From an uncultured Lachnospiraceae bacterium (GTDB taxonomy: Bacteria > Bacillota > Clostridia > Lachnospirales > Lachnospiraceae), in NCBI GenBank assembly GCA_902793685.1, contig CADBEN010000001.1:124001-188000 (forward strand): 64,000 nucleotides of DNA, read 5' to 3'. Made by a program: the position numbers and the translations under genes. Below are positions 62,272 through 64,000 of this stretch, one piece after another. Positions within the stretch are counted from its first letter, which is position 1, and every line of letters starts with the position of its first letter. The notes under the pieces are model-generated. The model ran no database searches. It was not told the origin of the DNA and saw only the letters and a program-made list of their open reading frames with translations.

Positions 62272-63157
62272 TGTAGAATGCCTCCTCAGTGTCTTTTCTG
62301 ATTGCGGTGCCGATGCCCTTGTTGGTGAAGATCTCAAGCAGCAGGCAGTGCGGTGTCCGGCCGTCCAGGATGTGGACGCGGGAGACGCCCGCATCGATCG
62401 CGTTGACGCAGTTGGTGAGCTTCGGGATCATTCCGCCGCCGGCGTTGCCGTCTGCGATGAACTGCTTCGCTTCTTTGACAGTCATCTCAGAGATCAGGGA
62501 AGACTTGTCGGAGAAATCGCGGTACACGCCTTCGACGTCCGTGAGGAAGGCCAGCTTCTCCGCCTTCAGCGCGCTCGCGACGGCGCAGGCAGCATCGTCC
62601 GCGTTGATGTTGTAGGTCTGGTGATTCTCGTCGAAACCGATGCAGCTGATGATCGGCAGATAGTCCTTCTCAAGGAGATCATAGACGATCTTCGGGTCCG
62701 CGCCGATGACATTTCCGACGAAGCCGATGTCTTCGCCGTCGACGTAGCGCTTCTCGCACTTCAGAAGGTCTCCGTCCTTGCCGCTGATGCCGACCGCCTT
62801 CACTCCCAGGGCGTTGACCATGGCGACCAGGCTCTGGTTCACGCGGCTCAGGACCATCTCGGCGATCTCCATGGTCTCGGCGTCAGTGACGCGGAGGCCC
62901 TTCACGAACTTCGCCTCTTTGCCGACCTTGGCGACCCACTTGGAGATCTCCTTGCCGCCGCCGTGGACGATGACCGGCTTGAAGCCGACCAGTTTTAAAA
63001 GGACGACGTCCTGAATGACCTGCTTCTTCAGTTCTTCGTCAAGCATTGCGGCTCCGCCGTACTTGACAACGATGATCTTGCGGTTGAAGCGCTGGATATA
63101 GGGGAGCGCTTCCACGAGCGTTGCGGCTTTCTGCATAGCGACAGGATCCATTGACAT
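62261..63157 (-). CDS. argB: Acetylglutamate kinase
   Basis: 298 residues, amino-acid kinase fold. KYGGAAM near N-terminus, [19 protein letters not shown] and the C-terminal [12 protein letters not shown] motif. [18 protein letters not shown] start at ATG 63157 has GGAGA upstream. The long form with the N-terminal helix is typical of arginine-inhibited hexameric NAGK; inhibition inferred. Confidence 0.97.
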   Translation of the reverse strand: MSMDPVAMQKAATLVEALPYIQRFNRKIIVVKYGGAAMLDEELKKQVIQDVVLLKLVGFKPVIVHGGGKEISKWVAKVGKEAKFVKGLRVTDAETMEIAEMVLSRVNQSLVAMVNALGVKAVGISGKDGDLLKCEKRYVDGEDIGFVGNVIGADPKIVYDLLEKDYLPIISCIGFDENHQTYNINADDAACAVASALKAEKLAFLTDVEGVYRDFSDKSSLISEMTVKEAKQFIADGNAGGGMIPKLTNCVNAIDAGVSRVHILDGRTPHCLLLEIFTNKGIGTAIRKDTEEAFYNGN

Positions 63158-63222
63158 AAGAATATCTCCTTTTCGGTTTGATTCTGGGAATGCGGCACTG
63201 CCGCTGCCCCGTTTGGTACGCA

Positions 63223-63231
63223 ATTATAACA
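63223..63231 (-). promoter_or_regulatory. argB promoter (extended -10)
   Basis: TGT-TATAAT on the minus strand, with a weak TTCGCA 18 bp upstream. Confidence 0.65.
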
Positions 63232-63355
63232 TAAAATTTCATGATTTGCGAAGGATAATGCAGTCGCATTCTTTCCCACTGGATTTTTGATAATAATACA
63301 GTTTTCGGCAAGTTTATGCAAGTATTTTTCAGCAAATACGCGATATTCATTTTTA

Positions 63356-63369
63356 TGAGTAAATATTCA
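63356..63369. promoter_or_regulatory. ArgR (ARG) box
   Basis: TGAGTAAATATTCA: one mismatch to the palindromic ARG box TGAAT-N4-ATTCA. Further partial copies (for example ATATTCATTTTTATGA) lie beside it. Confidence 0.65.
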
Positions 63370-63404
63370 TGCATTATACATTTACAAAAGGACGCGCAAA
63401 CAAC

Positions 63405-63433
63405 TTGCATTCAAATTTACTGTGATGTATATT
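63405..63433 (+). promoter_or_regulatory. argG promoter
   Basis: TTGCAT (63405-63410), 17 bp, TATATT (63428-63433). Confidence 0.75.
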
Positions 63434-63506
63434 TACTTTATTATTTGTCGGCACCCCCGCATTTCGCCCGGGACGGCAAAAAGACAATTTAAGGGGGAAC
63501 CTTGGA

Positions 63507-64000
<494 letters not shown>

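Larger units (their letters stand above)
63158..63506. promoter_or_regulatory. Divergent argB/argG control region
   Basis: 349 bp without a gene: argB promoter, argG promoter and an ArgR-type box, each listed separately. AT-rich; no clear extra gene. Confidence 0.8.

Overview
The window looks like part of the chromosome of a moderately high-GC member of the Clostridia, most likely a Lachnospiraceae-like anaerobe. The evidence is gene order and content: the radical SAM/DUF2344/RNase G - L21 - Prp - L27 - Obg - YhbY - NadD - YqeK - RsfS block, a lexA locus with Bacillus/Clostridium-type LexA boxes, a biotin-dependent Na+-pump decarboxylase operon, an NfnAB-type bifurcating transhydrogenase, DUF1858, DUF6465 and DUF5662 proteins, and YerC next to PcrA. 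No prophage, insertion sequence, CRISPR array, tRNA or rRNA gene was seen. The species call is inference.

Layout. 1-7.8 kb (+): ribosome biogenesis and housekeeping, interrupted by an isocitrate lyase/PEP mutase family gene. 7.9-11.8 kb: a DUF1858 gene, lexA (-), a divergent SOS-type LysM/membrane gene (+), a secreted low-complexity protein (-) and a tyrosine recombinase (-). 12-20 kb (-): an overlapping operon yfhO-like - argH - NlpC/P60-like - LCP. 20-22.3 kb (-): guaB and a methyltransferase. 22.4-28 kb (-): a five-gene operon for a sodium-translocating decarboxylase/transcarboxylase. 28.2-33.4 kb (-): ilvN-ilvC, then NUDIX-folA-nfnA-nfnB. 33.4-38.1 kb (-): ruvA-ruvB-zapA-peptidase U32. 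38.2-47.5 kb: a YprB-like exonuclease (+), a cold-shock protein (-), a DUF5662 gene (+) overlapping hslO (-), a methyltransferase, a SEC-C protein, an AI-2E family transporter with a long structured leader, a HAD phosphatase, a HerA-like ATPase and a DUF6465 protein. 47.7-55.5 kb: xpt (+), a zinc-ribbon membrane protein, an RlmCD-type methyltransferase, an acidic membrane protein, pcrA and yerC (all -), then a membrane-anchored deacetylase-like protein (+). 55.6-60.1 kb (-): a CobW GTPase pair with a very His-rich loop, a Gx transporter, Asp23, rlmH and an orphan response regulator. 60.1-64 kb: comEA-like, argD, argB (-) and divergent argG (+, cut by the window end).

Many -35/-10 promoters with exact 17-bp spacing and many hairpin terminators can be read directly, so the transcription units are fairly clear. 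Main biological themes are ribosome assembly, SOS and DNA repair (lexA, ruvAB, pcrA), branched-chain amino acid and arginine synthesis, anaerobic energy conservation (Na+-pump decarboxylase, NfnAB) and envelope assembly.

The most unusual items are: the tandem hairpin repeats in the lexA leader and the divergent SOS gene; the Na+-pump operon that encodes both 12S-type and 5S-type carboxyltransferases; the structured leader or small RNA upstream of the AI-2E transporter; the His-rich CobW pair; the altered Prp cleavage site of L27; and the 107-nt antisense overlap of the DUF5662 gene with hslO.
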